Shown here one piece after another: positions 44,648-54,887 of a DNA stretch of 64,000 bases (its first letter is position 1; each line of letters begins with the position of its first letter). The stretch covers positions 58,983,848 to 59,047,847 of the forward strand of contig OV277871.1 in NCBI GenBank assembly GCA_922989275.2, read 5' to 3'. The position numbers and the translations under genes were made by a program. The notes beneath the pieces are model-generated. The model was not told the DNA's origin and did not search any database. It saw nothing but the letters and a program-made list of their open reading frames with translations. This stretch comes from Gari tellinella. Its lineage: Eukaryota > Mollusca > Bivalvia > Cardiida > Psammobiidae.

Positions 44648-45583
44648 TAATATTAACACCTGTTTTGTATAATACATGTTTATTTACGGTGGTGTCTTAT
44701 ACAATAAAGCATTTGTAAACCAGACATTCACAAGAAGATTATTTCACAGTTTTATATCACGAGTTGTTCAATGCAGGACAAAAGAAATGCCGACAGCTCA
44801 CTTTGGAGCTTTTGCCAATACATTTATCTTACGTTAAGAGCCATATTATACAGGTTATTTCATTGAACGACGGTTAAAGAAGCATATTTTACCTTAAACA
44901 ACAAACAAAACAACATGACCGATTTTACAACATTTTCAGGTGTAGCTGAACGTTATTTTGAACATTAAAATGTATGATCGCAATACTGATAAGATCTAAA
45001 TATGAAATTAATATACGGTAAGAAACTGTTAATAGAATTATAAGGACACAAGTGGCGAGAAATTTCACTCTAATTATACACAGTGTATACATGTAATTCC
45101 AGTGCCTAACCAGGCCATTCACAGCCCTCATCAAGTCAAAAGTCAAATTCAAAACTTTAATTCACGTACTTAGGCCACCGGCCCATCATACACTCAAGAT
45201 ACATTTTCAAAATACATAGTAATGAGTGACATCAATATCATAGATATTCGCAGTTAATGGAAGAACTGCACATTAATATGTATATAGGTTAGTACATGAT
45301 CTTAAATAGTCTTACGCAAGAAAACAATTCTTTAACTCAGGAAAGAGTTGTCTCCTTTTTCGAAGCACACCAGCAAACTTGCAATTGTATAGTTCATCGT
45401 CCGATATTGTGACCGAATTAACGCTATTTTCAAGCTGCGCCCCTTTACCTCACAAATGAACACCTGCATCCGCCCCTGTAAATTAATTAACCGATGTGCA
45501 TGTACGCTAACGAGTACATTAGGTTCAGAGAGTACATGTGGCCTTGATCATCGAACTGATATGCCAGGGATGCTGCATACATA
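44648..45583. other. mostly anonymous DNA
   Basis: Only the shared tail words at 45148-45192 are recognised. Confidence 0.45.
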
Positions 45584-45830
45584 CAGTGGAGAAAACATTT
45601 TTCTTTCCCGTTTAACCGCAAACGAAACGCAAACGCAAAACACTTAATTGAAGAAAATGACAATTTTTGGACAATTCTGACTTTTCATAATTATCTGAGT
45701 GGCAAACAGTTTGGAGCCTGATCAGACGCCGGGTTACCCGGCGTCTGATCAGGCTCCAAACCGTTTGTATTAGTAATAATAGATTTAGCGTAAACGCGTT
45801 TATTGGGAAAGAATAACGTTTTCTCCACTG
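45584..45830 (-). mobile_element. MITE family A copy
   Basis: TA-flanked, CAGTGGAGAAAACA start, TTTTCTCCACTG end, perfect hairpin core. 247 bp. Confidence 0.88.
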
Positions 45831-45858
45831 TACAGGCTGTAAATCGGCTGGCACCTAC

Positions 45859-46082
45859 TTAACTCTTTGCATGCTGGGTATTTTTTCGTCTGTAACACTT
45901 GTCGTCTGCTTTTGTTCTAAAATCAGAATTTTTCAAAATTTCTTTTAAATTCAGGGTCAGAATGGCAAACAGTTTGGATCCTGATGAGACGCCGCATTAC
46001 GCGGCGTCTCATCTGGATCCAAACCGTTTGCAAAGGTTATGACTGTGGCAGCTATATCCGCCGCTAGCGTGCAAAGAGTTCA
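45859..46082. mobile_element. MITE family B copy
   Basis: TTAACTCTTTGCATGC start mirrored by GCGTGCAAAGAGTTCA at the end. Contains TTGTCGTCTGC and a perfect hairpin GGATCCTGATGAGACGCCGC / complement. GATGAG replaces GATCAG in both arms' context, so the stem is still paired. Confidence 0.82.
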
Positions 46083-46086
46083 GGTT

Positions 46087-46440
46087 TAACCTTCTGTGCG
46101 CTCTGCAATTATAGCCTGTACAGTACTCTTAATTAATAAATTTAACCTTAAGGTAAATTGACTAAAGCAATATTCTAATGAGTGTCGAACAGTTTGGATC
46201 CTGATCAGACGGCGCGTTGCGTGGCGTCTGATCCTGTTTGCACATTCCGTAATCATTGTATCCAGATTATCTAACTGTCGTCTGCAAACCTTGGCATCTT
46301 CAACAATTAGCAAAACCAATTAATAAGAGTGTCGAATAGTGTGGACCCAGATGAAAAGCGAAGTTAATCCGGATCAAGACTGTTTGTAATACATATAGTA
46401 ATAATCATTCTATTCGGGGAAAGGCAAATAACAGATACAG
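46087..46440. repeat. cluster of decayed MITE family B pieces
   Basis: GATCAGACGGCGCGTTGCG (about 46202), CTGTCGTCTGCAAACC (about 46276) and GGACCCAGATGAAAAGC (about 46344), each with family B flanking words. At least two overlapping degenerate copies. Confidence 0.55.
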
Positions 46441-46458
46441 AGATAACTACTCGTACAT

Positions 46459-46485
46459 GTATAATAATAATAATGATAATAATAA
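46459..46485. repeat. (ATAATA)n microsatellite
   Basis: Short ATAATA run followed by AAAGACGTTATTTCAAG. A similar TAATAATAA..CGACTTTATTTCATG occurs at 63869, so both may be tails of one repeat type. Confidence 0.8.
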
Positions 46486-46630
46486 AGACGTTATTTCAAG
46501 AGGGTAACACAATTAGTACAGGTAGCAAACTAATCTCCCCTGTGGCCCTATGAATGCAACTTGTTGGTGGATTTACAATTTGCAGATGCAGATTCACTTA
46601 ATCCTAATGTCGTAGGATGCTGACGATATA

Positions 46631-46876
46631 CAGTGGAGAATGTGTTATTCTTTCCCAATAAACGCGTTTACGCTCAAACTATTATTTCCAGTGCAAACAG
46701 TTTGGAGCCAGATCAGACGCCGGGTTACCCGGCGTCTGATCAGGCTCCAAACTGTTTGCCACCATGATAAACATGAAATATCAGAATTGTCCAAAAGTTG
46801 TTCTTTTCTACGTTTTAGTGCTTTGCGTTTGCGTACGTTTGCGTTTAAACGGGAAAGAATAACAGATTCTCCACTG
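46631..46876 (+). mobile_element. MITE family A, young 246-bp subtype
   Basis: Intact ends with TA flanks and a perfect hairpin core. Differs from 21746-21991 at only a handful of positions (for example GCTCAAAC for GCTTAAAC). Confidence 0.9.
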
Positions 46877-46897
46877 TACAAACCCATTATATAATTT

Positions 46898-46945
46898 CTG
46901 ATCACGTCAACAGTTCACTAACTGATCACGTCAACAGTTCACTAA
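46898..46945. repeat. 24-bp tandem duplication
   Basis: The unit CTGATCACGTCAACAG plus TTCACTAA occurs twice head to tail with no mismatch, just after a family A MITE. Confidence 0.92.
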
Positions 46946-47190
46946 CCCAATCTCTACCATGATGCCATCTGCTTTAAACAATTATTATCTGCTTTAAACA
47001 ATTAGTATCTGCTTTAAACAATTAGTATCTGCTTTAAACAATTATTATCTGCTTTCATTTTTCGAATTTAAAATTTTAGTAAATTCACTAACAGAGTATC
47101 GCTTCAGTGTCAAATAGTCTTATCAGGATCCATACCGTTTGCCGATAACCATTATACTGAGGATAATGTAGTTAACTAGTTAAATACAGT
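46943..47190. mobile_element. MITE family B copy carrying a minisatellite
   Basis: ACCATGATGCCATCTGC start and TTATACTGAGGATAATG end words are family B. The CTGCTTTAAACAATT segment is amplified in tandem, and the hairpin is reduced to ATCAGGATCCATACCGTTTG. Confidence 0.65.
46967..47056. repeat. 20-bp tandem repeat, 4 full units plus a partial unit
   Basis: ATCTGCTTTAAACAATTATT/AGT units at 46967, 46987, 47007, 47027 and a partial at 47047. The unit is the subterminal CTGCTTTAAACAATT stretch of family B. Confidence 0.92.
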
Positions 47191-47479
47191 GTCGAGGTAG
47201 GAAGCAAACTAGATATCGCAAGTTCAATCCCCGCCCAGGGCATACTAACATTTAAAATGGTGCTGGCCGTAGCCCTGATATTTGTCTACAACGTTCTCAC
47301 TTTCCGATTGTCCTTCCTCTTCGGACGAAGCTCAAACATGAAACACTTAGTATAATGAGCAATCAAAACCACGTGAATGGAAAACTTTGTACTCTGAACT
47401 AAACTGTGGTAATATATGATTGAGACATGATCGCACATTACTAATAGGAAGAATGAAACATACTGATACAGAGGCGGAA

Positions 47480-47650
47480 GACGTAATATTGTTTCCAATC
47501 AGACGCGTTTCTGCTAAAACAATGAAGTCCTTTGCAAACAGTTTGTAGCCAGATCAGACGCCGGGTAACCCGGCATCTGACCAGGCTTAAAATGTTTGCC
47601 AATTAAATAAAAGTACATAGTTTCGTGAGAAAGAATAAAGTAGTATCATC
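47480..47650 (+). repeat. decayed MITE family A copy
   Basis: AAACAGTTTGTAGCCAGATC, then AGACGCCGGGTAACCCGG and CATCTGACCAGGC. The ends are eroded. Confidence 0.6.
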
Positions 47651-47726
47651 TGGATTGAAAGAGTTTATATACATGTACTATATAGTATGGAAGAGAATAT
47701 CCTCCAAAAGTCTCTTGATACATGTA

Positions 47727-47919
47727 CAGTAAAACCTCTCTATTACGACCACTAAAATATGTCAATTATTATTCGCTTAAGACAAGTGACTGCTTAAAGC
47801 AATGTGAAAGTGAAACAGAAAGCTCCTACAAAAGCTTTCACATTGCTTTAAGCTGTCACCTGTCTTTTATACAGACATTTAGCCTTCTTTTGAGTGGTCG
47901 TAATAGAGAGGTTTTACTG
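47727..47919. mobile_element. MITE family F (reference copy)
   Basis: CAGTAAAACCTCTCTATTAC start and AATAGAGAGGTTTTACTG end (inverted repeat includes ACGACCAC). Central hairpin CTTAAAGCAATGTGAAAGTG...AGCTTTCACATTGCTTTAAG, then GCTGTCACCTGTC. CAGT ends with TA on the left fit Tc1/mariner-type MITEs. Its stem is unrelated to the GACGCC core. Directly followed by the family K palindrome. Confidence 0.85.
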
Positions 47920-47924
47920 AATAA

Positions 47925-48345
47925 GTGACATTCTTATCCATCGTTCGTCGTAAATGTATCTTTGCAGATTGTAAATCTATACCTGGTAATTCAAATTCTT
48001 ATTCTTATTTTTATTCCTATTCCTATTCCAAGTCCTATTCTAATTCTTATTCCAGTTCCTGTTCCAATTCCAATTCCTATTCCTATTCTGATTCTTCCCA
48101 ATTCCAATTCCATTTCCTATTTGGAATTGGATTTGGAACTGGAACTGGAATAAGAATATGAATAAGAAAAAGAAAGAATAAGAATAATAATTAGAATAAG
48201 AATAAGAAGAATAATAGGAATAGGAATAAGAATAAGAATAAGAATAAATTATAAAAAGAATAACCAGATATATAAGTGCAATCTGCAAAGCTACATTACG
48301 ACGAACGATGAATAAGAATTTCATTAACATGAATAAGAATGTCAC
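47925..48345. mobile_element. family K: 421-bp palindrome filled with hexamer microsatellite
   Basis: GTGACATTCTTATCCATCG start and GATGAATAAGAA..GAATGTCAC end. The arms share CGTTCGTCGTAA, CTTTGCAGATTG and ACCTGGTAATTC / complement. The middle is an impure ATTCTT/ATTCCT hexamer run on one side and its complement on the other, so the whole unit could form one very long hairpin. Confidence 0.75.
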
Positions 48346-48836
48346 TTACATCAAGATATTTTTGGCGGAAATTCCCTTCCATAATATAGAGCTAATGCAA
48401 ATTTGGTGAATTTTAAAAGATCTTGGTCAAGATATTGCAGTTCAATATGCAACGAAATTGTTTGTGTATACAATATTCTGTCTGGCTGTACAAAACTTTC
48501 AGCTAATGAATATTTATAAGAAATATGATACTTCTTGGATATTTAATGAAAGTATTTTCATTAATTAGATGTAGATCTATTCAGTAATAGAACACTACAT
48601 CGTGTACACGGTACAATACTATCGTATCTGGGAGTAACGTTATTCGCAGATGCAATACTATTGCGCTGAGCTATCGAAGTACATGTTTATTGTTTTCTAA
48701 TTACATAATATGTAAATACATATTTTACAATTAAATTTATATCATTTTCTAGCAAACAGACAATACAACAACCGGACAGCCTTTAATGAGCTGTCTGATC
48801 AAGATTTTAACTTATTCCAAATCTCCAATACATGTA
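48346..48836. other. no feature seen
   Basis: AT-rich sequence between the family K palindrome and a family A MITE. Confidence 0.5.
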
Positions 48837-49082
48837 CAGTGGAAAATCTGTTATTCTTTCCCAATAAACGCGTTTACGCTAAAACTATTATTTGCAGTGC
48901 AAACAGTTTGGAGCCAGATCAGACGCCGGGTAACCCGGCGTCTGATCAGGCTCCAAACTGTTTGCCACCAAGATAAACAAGAATTATCAGAATTGTCCAA
49001 AACTTGTTCTTTTCTACGTTTTAGTGTTTTGCGTTTGCGTACGTTTGCGTTTAAACGGGAAAGAATAACAGATTCTCCACTG
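48837..49082 (+). mobile_element. MITE family A, young 246-bp subtype
   Basis: TA-flanked and 246 bp, with CAGTGGAAAATCTG at the left end. The hairpin centre is inverted relative to most copies (GGGTAACCCGG), as expected if the palindrome flips. Confidence 0.9.
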
Positions 49083-49251
49083 TATGTCAATTTGGAGACA
49101 AAGCAAGAGACACCAATTGAAAACAGACGATATTGCAGCAGAGAAAGGGTTAACAGTCATCCGCATTGCAAAAATGTTTCCATATCCATTTTACTGTCAA
49201 TGTCGCCATTTTGAAATGTTCCTTTTCTAACAGTTTCGCGGCGATTGACCA

Positions 49252-49479
49252 GGGGCCCGTTTCATAAAACTTCGTACGACAAATGTTGTCGTAAGTCAAT
49301 TTATAAAAGTCTCAATTTTTATTTATCTGTCTTTTGACATCTTTTTGGAATCGTCTTGAAAAGACGATTCCAAAAAGATGTCACAATACATGATTATATA
49401 GAGAAATCAGAATTTTTTTTTTTTTTAATTGTTGACTTATGACCGTTTTTGTCGTACGAAGTTTTATGAAACGGGTCCC
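49252..49479. mobile_element. MITE family H, long terminal palindrome (reference copy)
   Basis: GGGGCCCGTTTCATAAAACT start and GTTTTATGAAACGGGTCCC end, then CGTACGACAAATGTTGTCGT inside. The centre is TTTTGGAATCGTCTTGAAAA and its complement. Nearly the whole 228 bp folds on itself. Neither hairpin core 1 nor 2 is present. Confidence 0.83.
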
Positions 49480-49494
49480 TGGATCCTAACTATT

Positions 49495-49640
49495 TCGAAA
49501 TTTTGTCTGTTTTATTGCCTTAAATTTAACTCTGAACGATATTGCAGACAACAATATTGAAGCAGACGACACTATAGCGGTGACAGGATAAACAACTTCA
49601 CTATAAATTTGCCAATAAAAGGGTTAAACAATGTGTCCTT
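49495..49640. repeat. MITE family B, right part only
   Basis: GATATTGCAGACAACAATATT, GAAGCAGACGACAC and GTGACAGGATAAAC resemble the family B right side. No hairpin core. Confidence 0.45.
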
Positions 49641-49649
49641 GATATTAAG

Positions 49650-49890
49650 TCATGGGGAGATATCTATTCTTTTCCGATAAACGCGTTTAAGCTTAAATTA
49701 TTATTTCCACTGCAAACCGTTTAGAGCAAGATCAGACGCCGGGTGACCCGGCGTCTGATATAGCTTCAAACTGTTTGCAACTCTGATTGAAATTATAAGT
49801 TAGAAATTACAAGATAATGTCATTTTCTACATTGACTTGCGTTTGTGTTCGTTTGCGTTAAAACTGGAAAGAATAACGTTTCCTCCATTG
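49650..49890 (+). mobile_element. MITE family A copy, left end decayed
   Basis: The left end reads CATGGGGAGATATC and the right end TTTCCTCCATTG. The core is CCGGGTGACCCGG with intact arms. Confidence 0.75.
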
Positions 49891-50178
49891 TAAGTCGTAA
49901 GGGAGATAAAGTGTTTATCTAACGTATTAATTAGAGTTCACCATCATACATGTATCAATTACACGACTACGTAACAAGTATTTGCAGACACACCTTAAGT
50001 TTAAGCTAGTACACCTCTAATAAGATTCGGACCAATGTCGGTCAATATCGGATATCTACGAAGAGCGATCGGCCATTCTCGTCATCTGACCGTCGTCCCG
50101 AACCATGCTCGAGTTCGCCCGGTACTTACCCGTAAGTTGACGAGAATAACCAATCGCTTTTCGCACAGTATCGATACA

Positions 50179-50476
50179 TTGCTCCCTCCCTAAAACGGCC
50201 CTCCGCATACATGTAACGACTCCCTCCTTACAACGATATCGTCTACTTAAAATAGTCGTCTGCTGTTTTTCTCAAAGTTATACATGTGTATTGGACAATT
50301 TGATAGACAAAACGTAATGAAGAGTGACAAACAGTTAGAATTCAGATCAGACGCGTCTTATCTGAACTCAAACTGTTTGCAAATGTAAGATAATTTCACT
50401 CCATATAACAACTCCCTCCGAAAAAGCACAGTATTTGTCTCCCAGCGGTTTTTGTTTTAAGAGATAATTTGCTGTA
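50179..50476. mobile_element. MITE family D copy
   Basis: TTGCTCCCTCCCTAAAACGG start, TTGTTTTAAGAGATAATTTG..CTGTA end. Core shortened: GAATTCAGATCAGACGCGTC then TTATCTGAACTC. Confidence 0.7.
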
Positions 50477-50700
50477 TAGACCGACATTGACCTGATCGCA
50501 TTAGGTGCGTGATACATTAACTAGCTGTTAATTAGAACAGATAACTGACATGTTAATGCACAAAATCAAGATTATCTGCTTACGATATAGATCCTTAAGC
50601 ATTTTATCTATGGTAACATTAATCCATATAGGCATTGAAGTTAGCGTACATGTATCTGATCAACTACTGTATTCTCCTTTCATCATCATTTTACATAGTA

Positions 50701-50891
50701 CAGAGACGATGCTATTCTTTCCCATATAAACACAAACGAAACGCAAAGCAATACATTGAAGAAATGACAAATTTTTGATAATTCAGCGAACAGTTGGAGG
50801 CTGATCAGAGGCCGGTTATCCCGGTGTCTGATCTGGCACTAAACTGTTTGCAATAGAAATAAAAAAGTTAACGAAAATCTATTATCCACTG
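50701..50891 (-). mobile_element. MITE family A copy, shortened
   Basis: TA-flanked CAGAGACGATGC start and TTATCCACTG end. The hairpin is decayed (GAGGCCGGTTATCCCGG), and about 55 bp are missing near the right side. Confidence 0.75.
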
Positions 50892-51149
50892 TACATTGGC
50901 AAATGCCTTATTCTTTCATCTTTTTACGAGTCTAAGCACAATATGGTACACGGAAAATTACATTATTTTCAAAAGCGCACAATGTTATCTTTATCACAGT
51001 CGCTGTTGATGGAACTAGGCGTTTGATCTGGCTCCAGATTATTTGCAATAAACACACATGTAATTGGTTTTTATAATAAACACGTTTAATAGGAAAAAGA
51101 AAGCCCAGCCAATGTATACATGTAAAGGGAAGTTTCGCTTTTTAGACTG

Positions 51150-51398
51150 CAGTGGAGAAAACGTCATTCTTTCCCAATAAACGCATTTACGCTAACACTA
51201 TTATTTCCACTACAAACCGTTTGGTGCCATATCAGATGGCGGGTAGCCCGGTGTCTGATCAGGCTCAAAACTGTTTGCCACTCAATTTGAAATTGGTAGC
51301 TAGAAATGCCAAAAACTTGGGGTTTTTTCTACATTTAAGTGAAATGCGTTTGCGTTTCGTTTGCCTTTAAACGGGAAAGAATAACGTTTTCTCCGCTG
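51150..51398 (+). mobile_element. MITE family A copy
   Basis: CAGTGGAGAAAACG start and TTTCTCCGCTG end followed by TA. The core is mutated to GATGGCGGGTAGCCCGG. Confidence 0.82.
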
Positions 51399-51487
51399 TA
51401 CCGATAGAAGTAAGTATCAAAGGAAGAAAGACGTACTGATCTGTGGGTCAGAGAAAGAGATATACTTAATTATTTAATTACTACATG

Positions 51488-51716
51488 TAGTGAAAACGTT
51501 ATTCTTTCCAATTTTAACGCAAACGCATAGCAATAAAATGTAATAATGACATCATTTTAGAAAATTCTGAAAATATTGTTTTCATTCTAAGTGGCAAACA
51601 GTTTGAAGCCTGATCCCGGTTCCCCGGTGTCTGATCTGGCTCTAAACTGTTTGCGGTGGACACCATTCTTTTAACGTAAACGCGTCTATTGGGAAAGAAA
51701 ATCGTCCTCTCCACTC
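51488..51716 (-). mobile_element. MITE family A copy, core partly lost
   Basis: TAGTGAAAACGTTATTC start and CTCTCCACTC end. The left hairpin arm is deleted (CCTGATCCCGGTTCCCCGG). Confidence 0.75.
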
Positions 51717-51934
51717 TTTAAGTTACGCCTCATTTGCTTTTATTGTTGGCTAGGTAATGAAATGTGTCTGTAAGTATTTCAAAATTTATTTCAAAATTAC
51801 TCTTTACTTTCTTTGAGGTTTTTATGAGTGTTTTCTCATAAGCCATACCAAGATCCTTTTCAAAGTATGAATTGAGATGCAAGATGTAAAAAACAACTTT
51901 AGTATATGTTATTTCTTTTCAAATAATCCTATAA

Positions 51935-52110
51935 GACAGTGAGGTCAATTTAAACAATTTGGAGCCAGGCAAGAGGCAATAAAACCCGGCGTCTAATCAG
52001 GCTACACACTGTTTGCAACTCAGATAAAAAAATAATTGTACGAGTGTTTGTATGGTAGACATACTTATAACATTGCGGTAACACTTTCGTTAAAACGGGA
52101 ATGACAGTGG
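51935..52110 (+). repeat. decayed MITE family A copy
   Basis: AACAATTTGGAGCCAGGC...ACCCGGCGTCTAATCAGG...CACTGTTTGCAACTCAG and GTTAAAACGGGAATGACAG. The left hairpin arm is scrambled. Confidence 0.55.
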
Positions 52111-52187
52111 AAGATACATCTATATATACATATATATATAATTGTAAAGGTAAAAATGACTAAACACACCTTCTATTTTTTCTTTTT

Positions 52188-52232
52188 TATTACCATACGC
52201 GTTTCGCCTCTCGGCTCATCAGTGATTGTAAT
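52188..52232 (-). ncRNA. type I hammerhead ribozyme
   Basis: On the minus strand the core reads CTGATGAG (52222-52215), stem II GCC-GAGA-GGC (to 52206), then GAAA and the short stem III ACGCGT, then A at 52196. The predicted cleavage is after GUA, between 52196 and 52195. Helix I pairs 52223-52226 with 52195-52192 (A-U, C-G, U-G, A-U). A 2x2 internal loop follows, then three more pairs (52229-52231 with 52189-52187). All invariant hammerhead bases are present. Such ribozymes are known in Penelope-like retroelements and small circular-RNA retrozymes of invertebrates. No reverse transcriptase or second ribozyme copy is visible nearby, and (TA)n and (GA)n microsatellites adjoin it, so the host element is probably a truncated or non-autonomous copy. 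Confidence 0.75.
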
Positions 52233-52235
52233 ATA

Positions 52236-52500
52236 TTTGTTGCTATATATATATATATAGAGAGAGAGAAATAGACAGACAGACAAACAGAAAGACAAAC
52301 ATTATGTGAGACAGAGGGAGATAGAGGGATAGACAAACAGACAGAGACAGATAGAGAGAAAATGGCGGACAGGCAGAGAAAAGCAGAAACACAGAGATTG
52401 CTAGCAAGTTAGACAGACAGACAGACAGGCAGAAAAATAAACAAATAAACAGATAGAGAGAGGGGGAAAGACACACAGAGAGACAGAGAGAATCGTCTGT
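52236..52500. repeat. (TA)n then impure (GA)n microsatellite
   Basis: A TA run (about 52240-52258) next to the hammerhead ribozyme grades into AGAGAGA/ACAGACAG/AGATAGAG for about 240 bp on the plus strand. Confidence 0.9.
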
Positions 52501-52595
52501 ATATTTTCTAAAAATTCTTCTTAGCTTAAGTCAACGATGCATTCCAGTCCGTCGACTGCCTTAAACTAAAAGCGTTCCTACTGTATATTAAGTTA

Positions 52596-52807
52596 TTAAC
52601 CACTTCACTGCAATGACGTCATCAATATTTAAAATACCGTCTGCTTTTAAATAAAACTTTTCAAATAAAATATAAGGGATTTTGACTTAATAAATATTGA
52701 AATTAGTTTCAAACAGTTGACATCTTGATCAGACGCCGCGTAAAGCGGCGTCTGGTCAGGATCCAAACTGTTTGCATACAACTATTGAATGTCAATGAAA
52801 GGGCTTC
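52596..52807. mobile_element. MITE family B copy
   Basis: TTAACCACTTCACTGC start, GTCAATGAAAGGGCTTC end. Contains ATGACGTCAT next to its left end and the hairpin TGATCAGACGCCGCG..CGGCGTCTGGTCAGG. Confidence 0.75.
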
Positions 52808-52994
52808 ATGTAAATACAATATATATCTACTGCGTTCGACATTCATTTCACTTGTACAATTGTGCAGCAATTAAAGTATTATAGATTTTCAATTTTACTC
52901 TCGATGGGTGCATTGTATAGGATAATTTTCTATAGAACCCAGACTTTATGAAAGAAATAATTGAACTATATGGTTTCAAACGCGTGGGCTCAAT

Positions 52995-53225
52995 ATCCAC
53001 AAAAGACGTTATTCATTCCAAATAAACACGATTGTCCCAACGTAATTACATGTATGTCATTGCAAACAGTTTGGAGCCAGTTTTTTTGTAAAATAGCTTT
53101 TGTTCAGATTTCAAATTGTTGGCCATTTAGATCAAATGTAAGTAGTAAAAGTTTTGAAGAACCTGTCAAATGATATTCCACATTTCATTGAAGTGCGTTT
53201 AGTTTCGATTAAACGGGAAAAAGTA
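52995..53225 (+). repeat. MITE family A remnant
   Basis: AAAGACGTTATTCATTCC, TGCAAACAGTTTGGAGCC and AAACGGGAAAAAG in family order. The hairpin centre is deleted. Confidence 0.55.
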
Positions 53226-53234
53226 TAAATACTG

Positions 53235-53400
53235 CATTAACATTAACAAACAGTGTTCATGCGAGGAGCATATTTGCCCTGTGTAAACAGTGTAGACCGT
53301 GATCAGATTGCTCATGTAGAACAGTACATGCACACGCCCTCTGATCAGCATCTGCACTGTTTATCTTTTTGCAATATATTGTTATATTCGTTTCAAAATA
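53235..53400. repeat. MITE family E copy with expanded loop
   Basis: GTAGACCGTGATCAGATTGC and CGCCCTCTGATCAGCATCTG are separated by a longer A/C-rich loop than in other copies. Confidence 0.6.
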
Positions 53401-53530
53401 AAGTTTAGGTATTTTGACTTGAAATGAGTGTCAAACTGTTTGGATCTTGTTCAGACGCCGCGTTACTGATCAGAATATAAGCGGTTTGCAAATAACTAAA
53501 TGTACACGGGATAAGGTAGTGTAGGGTCTT
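53400..53530. repeat. MITE family B fragment
   Basis: GAGTGTCAAACTGTTTGG, GTTCAGACGCCGCGTTAC, ACACGGGATAAGGTAGTG in family order. The right hairpin arm is mostly deleted. Confidence 0.55.
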
Positions 53531-53618
53531 ATATAATTGGTTTCAAGGGCCTGTCTTTTGTACATTTGATTTAATTGCGTTTATGTTTTAGAAAATATAC
53601 ACAGTGTCTCACGAGGTA

Positions 53619-53912
53619 CGGTGGAGAATAACTTTTAGCAAGTTAAGCGCGACTCGGTTAATATGTGTACAAGTAAACAGTTTGGATCCAGATAACGGAT
53701 CCAAACTGTTTATCACTCATATTCAAAATTTCTACAATTCAAAAAACAGATAAGGGTCAATGCGTTTACGCTAAAGATAATACTTACATATACAGTGTAA
53801 ATAGTTTGGAGCCTACAAATATAATCAGAAGTTTGAAAAAAAACCTGATTTTCTACATTTTAACGCATTGCGTTTGCATTTAAAGGGGAAAAGAATAACG
53901 TCTTCTCCACTG
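53619..53912 (+). mobile_element. MITE family A ends around a second hairpin (chimeric)
   Basis: CGGTGGAGAATAAC start and TTCTCCACTG end with TA flanks. Inside is a family B-type palindrome (TTTGGATCCAGATAACGGATCC) plus a separate decayed family A core half (AATAGTTTGGAGCCTAC). Confidence 0.6.
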
Positions 53913-54289
53913 TACAAAGTGTCTTACATTTACATAGCCGTGATACGGTAGTGATTAGAGAATTACCATATCACTTTATCACAACTGATTCTGATTTCGT
54001 TCACTTTAACCTGGTGAATAAGACAGCCTGTCCATCGTGGCTTAGCTCGCATTGGATGCAGTACTACATTATTCTGGACACATATTATTTGTCATTCGTC
54101 TTCAATATCCCCAAAAGCAGTACAGACCCAAAATAAGTCGTCCTTTTTTTCCCGTCGAAGACGGGACTGTTATCTCTTTTAACCTTCTGGTTGAAACGAT
54201 TTAACCAATCAGTAATGATAAGAAAGCTCGGTCACTGACCGCTTGCTTGAACTGCAGCACTCTCATTGGCCGAATGCCTAAAGGTCAGA

Positions 54290-54630
54290 TACCACCAAAA
54301 AAGTAATATACCAAGTTATAGTCTACTTTCAGTCCGAATGACCGCTCAGCCGACTGTACATTTACTCCCCTGATCATTGAGCCATCTTGCCCACAATATT
54401 GAGCACTGCTAACATATGGCGCAGTCAAATGCAGCCGCAGTACCCATTTTAACCCCTGGGTGGAGAGGATCAATTCGCGGTACATGTGTTGCTCACGGAC
54501 ATTCCTGTACATCATCGGGGATTCATAAAAAATCCCCTAGTCAGACCGCTGGTCCGGCGGGGATCGAACTTACGACCCCTGGTACCGTAGTCCAATGGTG
54601 TTACCATTGGGCCACTACCGCCGTCAAAAC
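54290..54630 (-). mobile_element. tRNA-headed SINE-like copy
   Basis: The minus strand begins GGCGGTAGTGGCCCAATGG (A-box region) and has AAGTTCGATCCCC (B box). A body follows with CCTCTCCACCCAGGGGTTAA and GGGTACTGCGGCTGC that matches the SINE split at 17.4/20.7 kb. It is the best uninterrupted reference for that family in the window, and is divergent in its middle. Confidence 0.55.
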
Positions 54631-54887
54631 ATTTTCCATATACCTCCATTATCTGAAGCGTTCAAGGCTGTGCCGACCAAATTTGAACAGACATTGTAAG
54701 CACGGAATTATACACAGGGCCAACTTGTGTATACCCTCTGTATTAAGTTAATTAAGTTTATATAATGAATACTGTTCACTCCCAATACAAACTTTAACGC
54801 TCGACGTAATATCTTTTTTGAAGATATTTCTTGTTTCATTTCGGCGGCTGATCTGAATCTAAACTGTCTGTTATGCCTGAGAGGTAT

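Noticed and set aside
45982..46012. Second hammerhead ribozyme from CTGATGAG
   Set aside because: The word is part of a MITE stem; no CGAAA or cleavage triplet follows in the right geometry.
46967..47056. CRISPR-like array (regular 20-bp repeats)
   Set aside because: The units are head to tail without spacers, inside a eukaryotic MITE.
48040..48345. Tyr/Ser-rich open frame
   Set aside because: It translates the hexamer microsatellite of family K.
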